A stretch of 44,370 nt of DNA. Source: Actinomycetota bacterium. Lineage in GTDB: Bacteria; Actinomycetota; Actinomycetes; Actinomycetales; Microbacteriaceae. Location: the NCBI GenBank assembly GCA_018268455.1, contig JAFDWM010000013.1:1-44370 (forward strand), written 5' to 3'. Within the stretch, counting starts at the first letter, position 1. Each line of letters starts with the position of its first letter. The notes below the pieces were generated by a model. That model worked only from the letters and a program-made list of their open reading frames with translations. It did not search any database and was not told the origin of the DNA. The position numbers and the translations under genes are program-made. Below, piece by piece: positions 17,248 to 25,590 of the stretch.

Positions 17248-19101
17248 TCAACCCGGGGTTGATCCGGTCGGCGGGAGCACCCACAGTCGCTCGCGTGCGG
17301 GGAGGGTCTCCGCCTTTGAGAGGCGCCGCGCGTCGCTGTCCATGACCTCGAGCTGTGACGAGTAATGGCGGATGCGATCGTGCTTCCACTCGCGGTTGAC
17401 GGGGCTGCTCAGAGCCGTGACGGGGCGCTGCCAGCGGGACGCCACGGCGGCGACGGCGTCGTCTGCGGGATACCACCAGAGGTAAGGCAGATCCTCCATC
17501 AGTGCCAGGGTGACTCTGGGGTCGTTCGCCAATGCGTTGCCGACCGCGTCGCGCACGGCCAGATGATCGTTGTTCACGGCCAGGCCGTGGGCTTGGGCGG
17601 CCCGGCGGCGCCGCAGGTAGAGCCGATGCTTGAGGTTGCGCAGCGGCGTGAGCAGGGGAGCCAGCGGCGAACGCGCTGCTCGTCGTGCGACCTCCGTTCT
17701 CCGGCTGTCGTTCGTCTCTGTCGCCCGGGCGACGGGGACGCCCGCGCATGCGGGCAGCACCACGACGGGGTCTGAGTCGGCATGCGCGGAAACCCATGAG
17801 GTCACCTCCGCGACCAGCGCGGCGAGATCGTGGCGGCGGCGCTTGGGCGTCGTGTACGCCCCGTCCAGATGGTCGAGTCGGCGAACTCGGGCGGACGACC
17901 CCGCGAATGCGGCCGCATCCTCCTTGCGCCGCACCTCCAGCGCCTGGTGTGAGTCGGTGAAACCGCAGGAGCGATCCCAGTCGGTGGTGATCGGCGGGCT
18001 CGGCTCTCCGGCGAACACCGTCCAGACTTCGGGGTCACCACGACGGATGAGCTCGGACGCACTGAAGAGCGCGTCGTCGAGGTGCGGGGAGAGGATCAGG
18101 ATCGGTCGACCGGTGAAGTGCTCGATCGTCTCCATCTCCAGGCCGACTCCGATCGCGGGAATGGCGCGATCCCGTCCCAGCGCGTGCCGCAGCTTCCCCT
18201 CGTAGACCCCGATGGTGAGTCCCGCGCGCGAAGCCAGGCCCTCGAGGTCGCGGGTCTTCGGGCGCAGGGCCATCCGGGATCCACTGGCCAGCACGCGAAG
18301 CGGTTCCAGCCTCCAGCGTCCACTCACGAGAACGGGGGAGCGATCCTCGATGTGATGCCGCGCACACAGGAAGACGTGAGAGATCCCTCGGGATCTGGCA
18401 GCGCGAAAGGCCTGTCGCGCACCCGTGCGCGATCGGTACGCGATGCGCACACCGGGAGCCGACGCGATCGGGAAACCCGCGTCCTGCAGCCGGATCGCCA
18501 GGTCGTTGTCCTCGACGTCGCCAGGCAGCCCAGCATCGTAGCCACGCACAGCCCAGGCGGTCGCACGTCGCATCCCCGAGTTGCCGCCGAGGATGATCGG
18601 CCACGGTACCGTCGTTCCCGCGCGGACGGGCAGGCCCGGCTCGAGCTCTCGATCGAGCCGACGCCAGATGTCGTCGAGGTCATCGCCGATCGCACCGTCG
18701 GCGATGCGGAAGCCCGGGCCGCTGAACACGTCGACGAGGTCGAGAGCCACGCACCCGCCGGCGACCCAGTCGGAGGCGACGACGTCGTCGGAGTCGCAGA
18801 AGAGCAGCTTGTCCGCGACGGCGGCGGACATGCCCACGTTGCGCGCGTACGCCGCGCCAGGGCGCTCGGACGCGTCCACGAGCCTCAGCCGGAGCTGGTC
18901 GCGCCATCCGTCCAACAGCTGCTCCAGTTCGTCGGAAGATCCATTGTCGGCGATGACGACCTCGAAGACAGGGGCATCGACCTGGCGCGCGAGCGCTTCG
19001 AGTTGCAGGCCGAGCGTTCGCGTGCTGTTGCGGCACGGGATGATGACGGATGCGGCCGGCGAGACGATCTCAGGGGCTGCGATCCCATCACCGTCCGGCA
19101 T
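17248..19101 (-). CDS. GT2 glycosyltransferase fused to PIG-L deacetylase
   Basis: 617 residues from the ATG at 19101, 14 bases inside the upstream acyltransferase. Residues 15-260 are a GT2 domain: SVIIPCRNSTRTLGLQLEAL, VVIADNGSSDE, LFCDSDD at 101-106, and GDVEDNDLAIRLQDAGF as the acceptor-side motif. Residues 333-617 are a PIG-L/LmbE-like zinc deacetylase: ILSPHLDDALFSASELI at 336-352 with the PHxDD metal motif, RRKEDAAA near 391, and PACAGVP near 460. PIG-L enzymes remove N-acetyl groups from GlcNAc-type sugars. The fusion may add an N-acetylhexosamine and then de-N-acetylate it, but that is inference. A long Arg-rich helix (about 510-540) sits inside the second domain. Confidence 0.9.
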   Translation of the reverse strand: MPDGDGIAAPEIVSPAASVIIPCRNSTRTLGLQLEALARQVDAPVFEVVIADNGSSDELEQLLDGWRDQLRLRLVDASERPGAAYARNVGMSAAVADKLLFCDSDDVVASDWVAGGCVALDLVDVFSGPGFRIADGAIGDDLDDIWRRLDRELEPGLPVRAGTTVPWPIILGGNSGMRRATAWAVRGYDAGLPGDVEDNDLAIRLQDAGFPIASAPGVRIAYRSRTGARQAFRAARSRGISHVFLCARHHIEDRSPVLVSGRWRLEPLRVLASGSRMALRPKTRDLEGLASRAGLTIGVYEGKLRHALGRDRAIPAIGVGLEMETIEHFTGRPILILSPHLDDALFSASELIRRGDPEVWTVFAGEPSPPITTDWDRSCGFTDSHQALEVRRKEDAAAFAGSSARVRRLDHLDGAYTTPKRRRHDLAALVAEVTSWVSAHADSDPVVVLPACAGVPVARATETNDSRRTEVARRAARSPLAPLLTPLRNLKHRLYLRRRRAAQAHGLAVNNDHLAVRDAVGNALANDPRVTLALMEDLPYLWWYPADDAVAAVASRWQRPVTALSSPVNREWKHDRIRHYSSQLEVMDSDARRLSKAETLPARERLWVLPPTGSTPG

Positions 19102-19648
19102 GTGCGTCCGACCTGCGCAATGGGCGAGCCGGGACGCCGCCGACGGTGGTGCCCGCGGCAACGTCGCGGGTGACGACGGCCCCGGCCGCCACCGTCGCGC
19201 CATCCCCGATGCTCACACCGCCCAGCACGACCACGTTCTGTCCGAGGAAGACATCGTTCCCGATCGCGATCTCACCCGTGCCGACAACGGCATGGCGGTC
19301 GACGCGCCCGTGATCGGTGCTCGCGACGAAGACGTTGTCGGCGATCACGCACCGGTCTCCGATGCGGACCGGGTTGACGGAGTGCAGATGGCATCGATGC
19401 CCGATATACGTGTGCGAACCGATCGACAGCCGTCCGGCAGCGCCCTCGGCGGCAAGCCACGCGCCATCGCGCACGATCACCTCATCACCGATGCTGATGC
19501 GGTCGACGCCTTGCAGGTACAGCGGGCGGACGATCACGGAGCCGTGTCCGATCGACGCGAACGCCGCACGCATCAGGGGCATCCCCAGGCGAGACAGGTG
19601 ATACCTCAGGCCGGCTCGCTTCTCTACCAGCACCTGCGCGAGTCTCAT
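19088..19648 (-). CDS. Hexapeptide-repeat acyltransferase (WbbJ/Maa-type)
   Basis: 186 residues, the normal length for left-handed beta-helix acetyltransferases. From about residue 47 there are repeated hexads of the [LIV]-G-x4 type (for example ISIGDEVIVRDGAW, SIGSHTYIGHRCHL, IGDRCVIADNVFV, IAIGNDVFLGQNVVV). It ends with the usual GAVVTRDVAAGTTVGGVPAR. His at about 113 (STDHGR) is the probable catalytic base. Such enzymes move an acetyl group from acetyl-CoA to a sugar hydroxyl or amine in a surface polysaccharide. The ATG at 19648 follows the O-antigen-ligase stop by ten bases, and the gene overlaps the GT2/PIG-L gene. Confidence 0.92.
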   Translation of the reverse strand: MRLAQVLVEKRAGLRYHLSRLGMPLMRAAFASIGHGSVIVRPLYLQGVDRISIGDEVIVRDGAWLAAEGAAGRLSIGSHTYIGHRCHLHSVNPVRIGDRCVIADNVFVASTDHGRVDRHAVVGTGEIAIGNDVFLGQNVVVLGGVSIGDGATVAAGAVVTRDVAAGTTVGGVPARPLRRSDAHAGR

Positions 19649-19658
19649 GACATTCGCC

Positions 19659-20858
19659 TCATTCGATGAACCGTTGCACCCTGTCGACCGGCTTACCGAA
19701 CCGCTCGTACCACGCGATTCCGAGCGCGAGGAACGCCACCGACGTGAAGAACACCTCGCCCAGCTGCCATGCCGTCACCAAGACCACGATGAGCGCCCCC
19801 TCGGCGGCGCGCAGGCCGGTGCTCACGCGTCGGCGTGTGCTGAACAGGCCCAGTCCGACGATGCCCACGAAGAACAGGACGATCAGCAGCATCGGGAAGC
19901 CGCCCTCGACGAAGAGCGCGGCGTACGAGTCGTGGAACCACATGTGGGGGTGGTTCTTGATGTTGACCCACGCCGTGTTCAGGCCTTGGCCGAACCAGGG
20001 GGTGAGTCCGACCTTGACGGCCTCTGCGGCGTGGATCGTCGCTCTGAGGAGGTCGGTGCCCGTGCGGTCTGCGAAGGGTCCGACCTGTGAGAACTCCGCC
20101 TCGAACCAGTTCAGGAGCTGAACTCCCACGGCGAACGCCAGCAGACGCAGCAACAGCCCGATCCGGTTGCGCAGAAACCACCAGATCAGAGCGGCGACGA
20201 ATGCGGCGAGAGAGGTCCGGGAGCCGGTGAGCCAGATCAGGCCGAAGAACGCGGCCGCGAGAGTGAGCTGTTTCCAGCCACGCCGCACCAGACTGAGGGA
20301 GAGCAGCCCGACCACGGCGTAGTAGAGACCGGCGACGTTCTTGTCGCCCAGCCAGCCGGTGAGGTACGGCGGGTAGTCGTTGGGCGTGAGGTGCAGGTAG
20401 AACGCAGCCGCGTTGATGGCGAGTCCGAAGATCGCACCGGTGACCAGCGATCGCCATTCCACGCGTCCGCCCGCGATCATGATCGCGAACGCCATGAGCA
20501 GCAGCAGCCGGAGAGCCCGCTGCGCCCAGGACTCGCCCGCGTTGATCGAAGTGAAGACCGCGCTCGCGATCATTCCGGCATAGGCGAGCCCGAACCAGAC
20601 CAGATTCGGGGAGGTGACGCGTGGACGTGTGAAAACACCGAATCCGACGACGAGCACCATCATCAGCACTTCGCCCGGGATGCCCGCGACCAGGGGAAAG
20701 CGCCAGAAGCTGACGGTCAGGCCGAGGACGAACTCATAGAGTCGCACGTCACGCCACGTGAAGGCCGGCTCGAGCGGGCCGACTCCCTGCCGCGGTTGCG
20801 CACGCGATGAGGAACGGATCGGCGAGCCATCCGTGGGCTTCGTCGAAACAGAACTCAT
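19659..20858 (-). CDS. O-antigen ligase/polymerase-like membrane protein
   Basis: 399 residues. The hydrophilic N-terminus of about 35 residues is followed by ten or more hydrophobic segments (for example LYEFVLGLTVSFW, VLMMVLVVGFGVF, LLLLMAFAIMIAGG, PMLLIVLFFVGIVGLGLF). The large periplasmic-type loop contains FGQGLNTAWVNIKNHPHMWFHDS. Its pattern (G-x-G-x-N then H-N/D-S-Y near the end of the loop) is that of the Wzy_C/O-antigen ligase family. In a Gram-positive cell such proteins polymerise glycan units or attach the glycan to the cell wall or membrane anchor. First gene of the reverse operon; the promoter should lie in the 20859-21063 divergent region. Confidence 0.92.
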   Translation of the reverse strand: MSSVSTKPTDGSPIRSSSRAQPRQGVGPLEPAFTWRDVRLYEFVLGLTVSFWRFPLVAGIPGEVLMMVLVVGFGVFTRPRVTSPNLVWFGLAYAGMIASAVFTSINAGESWAQRALRLLLLMAFAIMIAGGRVEWRSLVTGAIFGLAINAAAFYLHLTPNDYPPYLTGWLGDKNVAGLYYAVVGLLSLSLVRRGWKQLTLAAAFFGLIWLTGSRTSLAAFVAALIWWFLRNRIGLLLRLLAFAVGVQLLNWFEAEFSQVGPFADRTGTDLLRATIHAAEAVKVGLTPWFGQGLNTAWVNIKNHPHMWFHDSYAALFVEGGFPMLLIVLFFVGIVGLGLFSTRRRVSTGLRAAEGALIVVLVTAWQLGEVFFTSVAFLALGIAWYERFGKPVDRVQRFIE

Positions 20859-21063
20859 CTGACCCGGTCCATGATCACTTCGGCCTGCGCGTGAAGCGAG
20901 CGCAACGCTGTCGATTCTGCTCGCCCCATGCTGTTTTCCCCACTACCGATCGCGCGGATCAACGACACGCTACCGCCCGGGCACTCGGCAAGACCCTCGT
21001 ACGTTTTTACCACATGTGGCCCGGGGGCACCGGGGTGCGCATAGCGTCGGCCATACTCGAATC

Positions 21064-21948
21064 ATGGTTGGCACGCGTGAGACCCCGGTCTGGGTCATGG
21101 TGCATCTCACGCACGCCGCGATCCAGCTCGTCGCAGATCGGGCGAGTGCCGACATCCTGCACATCAAAGGGCCGACAGACGCCCCGCTGCGGGCTCACCC
21201 GCACTACTCGACCGATACCGACGTCCTCGTCCGCCCCGCGCACATGGACAGGTTCCTGGACGCCCTGGAAGCGGACGGCTGGTCGCGTCTGACGGATTTC
21301 GACAACGGATCCCCGTTCGGTCACGCCGCGAATTTCGAGCACTCCGCCTGGGCAGCGGCGGACGTTCATCGCATGATCCCGGGACTGTCACGCGACCCCG
21401 CTGAGGTCTTCGATCGCCTTTGGGAGGCGCGGCAGAACACCGAGATCGGCCACCGCGCATGCTCGATCCCTGCACCGCCCGCCCAGGTGCTCATCCAGGT
21501 GACGCATGTGGCGCGTTCTCATGGCGCGACGGAACCGGAGACGTGGACTCACGCCGATGAGCAATTGCGATCGATGACGCGCGCGCTCGCCGCCGAGCTC
21601 GGTGGGGACGTGGCGTTCGCCGCGGGTCTCGGCGAACTCGATGCGTTCCGCGATGCCCGTGACTATGCGCTTTGGAAGCACTGGTCGGCACCAGAGGACA
21701 ACAGGGTTCTCGAGTGGGCTGCGCGCCTGCGCAGCGCACACGGGCTGCGTGCGAGGGCTCGCATCATCGTTCAGGCCATGGGGGTCAACCGGGCACGGCT
21801 GCGCATGCAGCTGGGACATGAACCGACCCGCCGGGAGATCGCGGCCGAGCAGAGGGACAGGATCCGTCATGCCCTCTCGTCCGGCGTCGCCGCGATCGTG
21901 GGGATCTTCCCCGCCGGCCGAGGACCTCGCGGCGGACGTCGAGGATAA
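21064..21948 (+). CDS. Nucleotidyltransferase-family protein (NTP_transf_5-like)
   Basis: 294 residues from the ATG at 21064; an upstream in-frame start near 21016 is possible but has no better ribosome site. LHIKGPTDAPLRAHPHYSTDTDVLV (residues 32-56, Lys35-Gly36, Asp51-x-Asp53) is the signature of the uncharacterised nucleotidyltransferase family PF14907, with the conserved KG, R and DxD positions. Family members are found in exopolysaccharide and some peptide-natural-product loci; their reaction is generally unproven. The helical C-terminal half carries no motif that I know. It is divergent from the O-antigen ligase gene, with 205 bases between, so it may share control with the polysaccharide locus. 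Confidence 0.82.
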   Translation: MVGTRETPVWVMVHLTHAAIQLVADRASADILHIKGPTDAPLRAHPHYSTDTDVLVRPAHMDRFLDALEADGWSRLTDFDNGSPFGHAANFEHSAWAAADVHRMIPGLSRDPAEVFDRLWEARQNTEIGHRACSIPAPPAQVLIQVTHVARSHGATEPETWTHADEQLRSMTRALAAELGGDVAFAAGLGELDAFRDARDYALWKHWSAPEDNRVLEWAARLRSAHGLRARARIIVQAMGVNRARLRMQLGHEPTRREIAAEQRDRIRHALSSGVAAIVGIFPAGRGPRGGRRG

Positions 21949-22093
21949 GACGCGCACCGTGGCGTTGTCGCCGCATCTGACTCAGATCAGTGTCGAATCG
22001 ACGGCGGAGTGCCGAAATCTGCGTACCTCTGAAAGCGCTGGGAAAGCGGATGAGTCGCGTCATCATGGCGGCAACGAATAGTCTTTGTGGAAT

Positions 22094-22879
22094 GTGAGTG
22101 AAGACAATGCGAGCAGCGGCTGCGATTGGCCGGAGCTGACCGGTGAGGACGCCCGGCAGCTGGTCCGGTCGTTGGGCTGGAGTGTCTTCACCACCGACGG
22201 TCTCAAGGCGAGCGGACGGGCGCTGAACCTGCAACGGGGATCGCTGATCGGCATCAGATGCGCGACCGCGGTACTCAAGTCGAAGAAGGATCTGGTCGCC
22301 GGGAACGGCAGCAGGGCCAGGCTCCTGGTCGTCGTCGACGGTTACGCCACCCTGCGCCTCGCGGGCGGAGCCCCGATGCTGCTGTCCGCGGGCGAACTCG
22401 CGATCGTCGCCGCGGATGCGGATCTCACGCTGGGCATCACCGAGCAGATCGAGCTGCTCGAATACGCTGTGCCGCTGGACAGGCTCGACGACCGCCGCCG
22501 CCCGGAGCTCGTGCTCGGGCATGTGCACATCTCCGATCCGCCGGCTGTCGCCGAGTTCGCGGTGCGCGTGAAGGGGCATCTCGGATCCGATCCGGACGAG
22601 CCCGTGAGAGCGGCCGACGAGCTCCAGCAGATGCTCGACGGCACGGCGGTGACGCTGCTCGAGAAGGTGATCGCGCCGACGGACCAGGAGCTGACGGCGC
22701 GAGAGGCAGAGCTGATCGACGCGGCGGGAGCAGTCGTCGTGACGCATCGCGCGGAGCGCTCCTTTACTGTCAACGATCTCGCGGCCGAGCTCGGCGTCTC
22801 GCGGGTCTATCTGCATCGGGTGTTCGCCAAGGTCGGCACGACGCCTTCCGCGTTCCTGCGGCAGGCGCGCACCCGGTAG
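22094..22879 (+). CDS. AraC-type transcriptional regulator
   Basis: About 261 residues from GTG 22094; an in-frame TTG at 22085 is the alternative. There is no clear Shine-Dalgarno sequence. The N-terminal half is a cupin-like sensor with strands such as ARLLVVVDGYATL and MLLSAGELAIVAADADLTLG. The last 45 residues hold one visible helix-turn-helix (FTVNDLAAELGVSRVYLHRVF) and the family ending GTTPSAFLRQAR, which is the second-helix-pair region of AraC/XylS proteins. It probably senses a small ligand and controls neighbouring genes. Targets are unknown; the exported-protein gene 190 bases downstream, with its palindromic upstream region, is the nearest candidate. Confidence 0.85.
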   Translation: MSEDNASSGCDWPELTGEDARQLVRSLGWSVFTTDGLKASGRALNLQRGSLIGIRCATAVLKSKKDLVAGNGSRARLLVVVDGYATLRLAGGAPMLLSAGELAIVAADADLTLGITEQIELLEYAVPLDRLDDRRRPELVLGHVHISDPPAVAEFAVRVKGHLGSDPDEPVRAADELQQMLDGTAVTLLEKVIAPTDQELTAREAELIDAAGAVVVTHRAERSFTVNDLAAELGVSRVYLHRVFAKVGTTPSAFLRQARTR

Positions 22880-22988
22880 CGGCCCCGCGGCATCGCCGCC
22901 ATGTGCGAGGCTCGCCCGGCTACCGGGGTACGGAGTCGGCGGGCAAGGCGGCCGTGAGTGGGCCGACGCCCATCTCGTCAACTTGTGT

Positions 22989-23022
22989 GTTAACTGAGTA
23001 TGTATACTCGCTTGTTAACTGA
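22989..23022 (+). promoter_or_regulatory. Palindromic operator overlapping a possible -10 box
   Basis: Two direct copies of GTTAACTGA (22989-22997 and 23014-23022) flank a near-perfect palindrome GAGTAT-GT-ATACTC (22996-23009). TATACT inside it (23003-23008) is a good -10 candidate, but no -35 at standard spacing is evident. This AT-rich island stands out in a GC-rich region and sits 48 bases before the start of the exported-protein gene. Confidence 0.5.
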
Positions 23023-23069
23023 CTTGCGGGGGGATCTCTCCCTGTGCAGACGAACCTGAAGGGGTGTTC

Positions 23070-24698
23070 ATGGTTGACGCAGAGGGTGCGCAGGAAGCTG
23101 GTGCGTCGCGGGGGGTTTCGCGACGCACGATCATGAAGGGCGCGGCATGGACCGTGCCGGCGCTGATGGTGGCCACGGCCGCCCCGGCCTACGCGGTGAG
23201 CTGCGACGCGGGTAAGTGGAACGTGGTCGGCCGGGGCAAGATGCTCAGCGGCGGCTTCTTCAACCTCGACTTCGACACGCTGGTGTCTGTCGACGGCTCG
23301 ATCGCCAGCGCACCGGGACTGCGCATCGAGCCCGGCGCCAAGCACAACCCGCCGAACCACGCCCCGGTCGGTCCCGGCGGCGTCGACGAGCACACCGACC
23401 CGCTGAGCGTCACCGCACTCGGTAGCGTCAACGTCAACATCACCGGCGTGGATGTGGCACTTTCGTCCGTCCTCGACTTCATCCTCAAGCCGGACGTGGG
23501 TGCGCTGAACCAGTACAGCTATGCCTCCGGTCCCGAGTCGGAGTCCCGCGGGGCGTCGGGCTTCGTAGACGACCACGGCATCGTCCGCACGAAGACGGAT
23601 GCGAGCTACCCGGACTTCTCCACGATTGAGCTCAAGGACATCGTCGCGTCGCTCATCGGCAGCGGTCCTGCCGGGCAGTTGTCGAACCTCGCTGACCTCG
23701 AACTGCAGATCGGCGCGATCGCCGGTCGGGCCACCCTCGTGCAGGCGTGCAACAGCGTCACTGACCCGAGCGGCTACCGCCTGCACCGTGACTACCTGCT
23801 CGCGCATCTCCGGCTCGCGCTGAGTTCGGGCCTGCTCAGCACGTTGGTCACCACGATCAACGACATTCTGAACAGCCCGCTGATCAAGGCTCCGGTGGAG
23901 ACCGCACTCGGCATCTTGGCCACGGTCGTCGCTCAAGTGCAGTATCCGCTTCAGGGTCACGGAGAGGGTCAGTTCAACACCTCGACGCTCACTGGGAACA
24001 TCCCTTCCGGAACCGACCAGCCGATCCAGCTCAACCTCGGCGACGGTAAGGCGACTATCGACATCGGTGCACTGCTCGGAGGCAGTGCGTTCGGCGAGAG
24101 CGACCCGGCCGCCTGGATCAACAACCTCCCGCCGAACACGATCCTGTTCGCAGACCCGGGCTATCAGCTGCCCACCAACGCGATCGACAACTTCATTCAG
24201 GGCATCGCCGACACGCTCGACGACATCATCCAGAACACGGTACAGATCCGCACCTGCAAGCACACGTCGCTCAACCCGAGCAATCACAACTGGGGTCCCT
24301 GGATGTCGCTCACCGACGTGGCGGCGCTGGCGGACCCGCTCGGCCTCATCGAGGCAGCGCTCCAGACGCTCTTCAGCACCCTGGCGGGGATCATCACCGG
24401 TGCGCTCGACGTCGCAACCGCTCCCGTCAAGCTTCTGCTCAACTGGCTTCTCGATGATGTACTCGAGAACACTCTGCGCATCAGCATCAACGTCCAGAAC
24501 AACCCGGGTGCGAACAACAGCCCCGCGACCCCGGGGTTCATCCACAACGCTCCGACCCGCTGGACGACGGGCTCGACGGCGCTCGAGGCCGGCCGCTTCG
24601 ACGTCGCGGCGCTCTCGCTCAACGCGCTCGACGTGGTGAAGGGTCTCGACCTGTTCCTCGCCCGAGGGAGCGTCGGCCCTCACACGCCGACCCCCTAG
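23070..24698 (+). CDS. Tat-exported protein, possibly choice-of-anchor G type
   Basis: 542 residues. The ATG at 23070 follows GAAGGGG at good spacing. The N-terminus has a twin-arginine signal SRRTIMKGAAWTVPALMVA and a probable cleavage after AYA near residue 42. The mature protein opens with CDAGKWNVVGRGKMLSGGFF and is rich in Asn, Ser, Leu and Gly. It contains aliphatic repeats that look like amphipathic helices (LSSGLLSTLVTTINDILNS, LADPLGLIEAALQTLFSTLAGIITG). The opening and DPLSVTAL resemble actinobacterial choice-of-anchor G proteins, which are predicted surface proteins of unknown role. No LPXTG or clear C-terminal anchor is visible. A strong terminator follows within ten bases, so it is transcribed alone. 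Confidence 0.85.
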   Translation: MVDAEGAQEAGASRGVSRRTIMKGAAWTVPALMVATAAPAYAVSCDAGKWNVVGRGKMLSGGFFNLDFDTLVSVDGSIASAPGLRIEPGAKHNPPNHAPVGPGGVDEHTDPLSVTALGSVNVNITGVDVALSSVLDFILKPDVGALNQYSYASGPESESRGASGFVDDHGIVRTKTDASYPDFSTIELKDIVASLIGSGPAGQLSNLADLELQIGAIAGRATLVQACNSVTDPSGYRLHRDYLLAHLRLALSSGLLSTLVTTINDILNSPLIKAPVETALGILATVVAQVQYPLQGHGEGQFNTSTLTGNIPSGTDQPIQLNLGDGKATIDIGALLGGSAFGESDPAAWINNLPPNTILFADPGYQLPTNAIDNFIQGIADTLDDIIQNTVQIRTCKHTSLNPSNHNWGPWMSLTDVAALADPLGLIEAALQTLFSTLAGIITGALDVATAPVKLLLNWLLDDVLENTLRISINVQNNPGANNSPATPGFIHNAPTRWTTGSTALEAGRFDVAALSLNALDVVKGLDLFLARGSVGPHTPTP

Positions 24699-24707
24699 AG
24701 AGCGGCA

Positions 24708-24753
24708 TGACGGCGAAGGCCTCCCTGCATCCGCGGGGAGGCCTTCGCCGTCA
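24708..24753 (+). terminator. Strong intrinsic-type terminator
   Basis: A perfect 18-base stem (TGACGGCGAAGGCCTCCC pairing with its reverse complement at 24736-24753) around a 10-base loop, ten bases after the exported-protein stop. No T tract follows, as is usual in high-GC actinobacteria. Confidence 0.9.
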
Positions 24754-24908
24754 CGCGCCGCCGACGGACTCCGGGCAGCGTCGTCGTGGCACTGTTTGCC
24801 GCGGGCGCTCCACGTGTGAACAGGCTTGCCTCACTTGCCGTCACGCGGAGAATGGCGCAAGATCGACGGTAGCCGGGTCTTACCGGGTATGAGATCTGGG
24901 GTGACTCC

Positions 24909-25475
24909 ATGGGCGAGGAAGTACGCAAGAACATCAGCCGTCGCACGCTTGTGAAGGGTGCGGCATGGAGCGTTCCGCTCGTGGCGGTGGCCAGCATGGC
25001 GCCGTTTGCTGCCGCGAGCGGCGAATCGGAGACGCCGACCTTCAACAACGGCCTCGGGTGCGCATCGACGGGTACAGGATCCGGATGCCTGAACACGGAG
25101 AAGACGCCGCAGATCCCGTTCGCGATCAAGAACACGTCGAGCGGCCCACTCGTGTTTCAGGTCACGGGCGCGAAGTGGTGGAACAGCAACCAGAACCAAC
25201 CGGATGACTGGAGCACAGGCTTCCGCCTTTTCGCGAACAATGGCAAGCAGAGCTCCTGCCCCGTCGAGTACAACACGACGGTTTGTGACGCCATCAGCGT
25301 GTCTGTGCCAGCGGGTGAGACTGTCTCGCTCTGGTTGGTCGGAACCCCACTGCAGAGCGCAGGTGCATTCATGATGAGCGTCCAGTACCAATGGGTGGAC
25401 TCTCAATGCAACGTCGTGGTTCCGCAAGATTCGGTCCTGTCCGCTGTGATCCCGTCCAGCGCGAACTGCAAGTAA
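24909..25475 (+). CDS. Small Tat-exported protein of unknown function
   Basis: 188 residues from the ATG at 24909, with GGGGTG about six bases upstream. Twin-arginine signal ISRRTLVKGAAWSVPLVAVASM; cleavage probably near AAA-SGE (about residue 36). The mature part of about 150 residues has six cysteines (for example LGCASTG, GCLNTEK, SSCPVEY, TVCDA, SQCNV, SANCK) and alternating strand-like segments (LVFQVTGAKWW, TVSLWLVGTP, AFMMSVQYQWV), suggesting a disulphide-bonded beta-sandwich. No enzyme motif is seen. The signal closely matches that of the preceding gene and of the gene ending at 34077, but the mature sequences are unrelated. No regulatory site could be assigned in 24754-24908. Confidence 0.85.
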   Translation: MGEEVRKNISRRTLVKGAAWSVPLVAVASMAPFAAASGESETPTFNNGLGCASTGTGSGCLNTEKTPQIPFAIKNTSSGPLVFQVTGAKWWNSNQNQPDDWSTGFRLFANNGKQSSCPVEYNTTVCDAISVSVPAGETVSLWLVGTPLQSAGAFMMSVQYQWVDSQCNVVVPQDSVLSAVIPSSANCK

Positions 25476-25590
25476 GGCGCCGCGCGACGTTCAGGGTCCT
25501 GCACGACGGCTGTGCGATCGGCCCGGCGGCCTCCGGCTTCCATCGAGGTAGTTCAGCACCCGGCCGTGCTGCACCGGATACGATCCCTTC

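Noticed and set aside
21010-21019. CCACATGTGG palindrome in the divergent region before the nucleotidyltransferase-like gene
   Set aside because: Ten bases only, no promoter elements positioned around it, likely chance.
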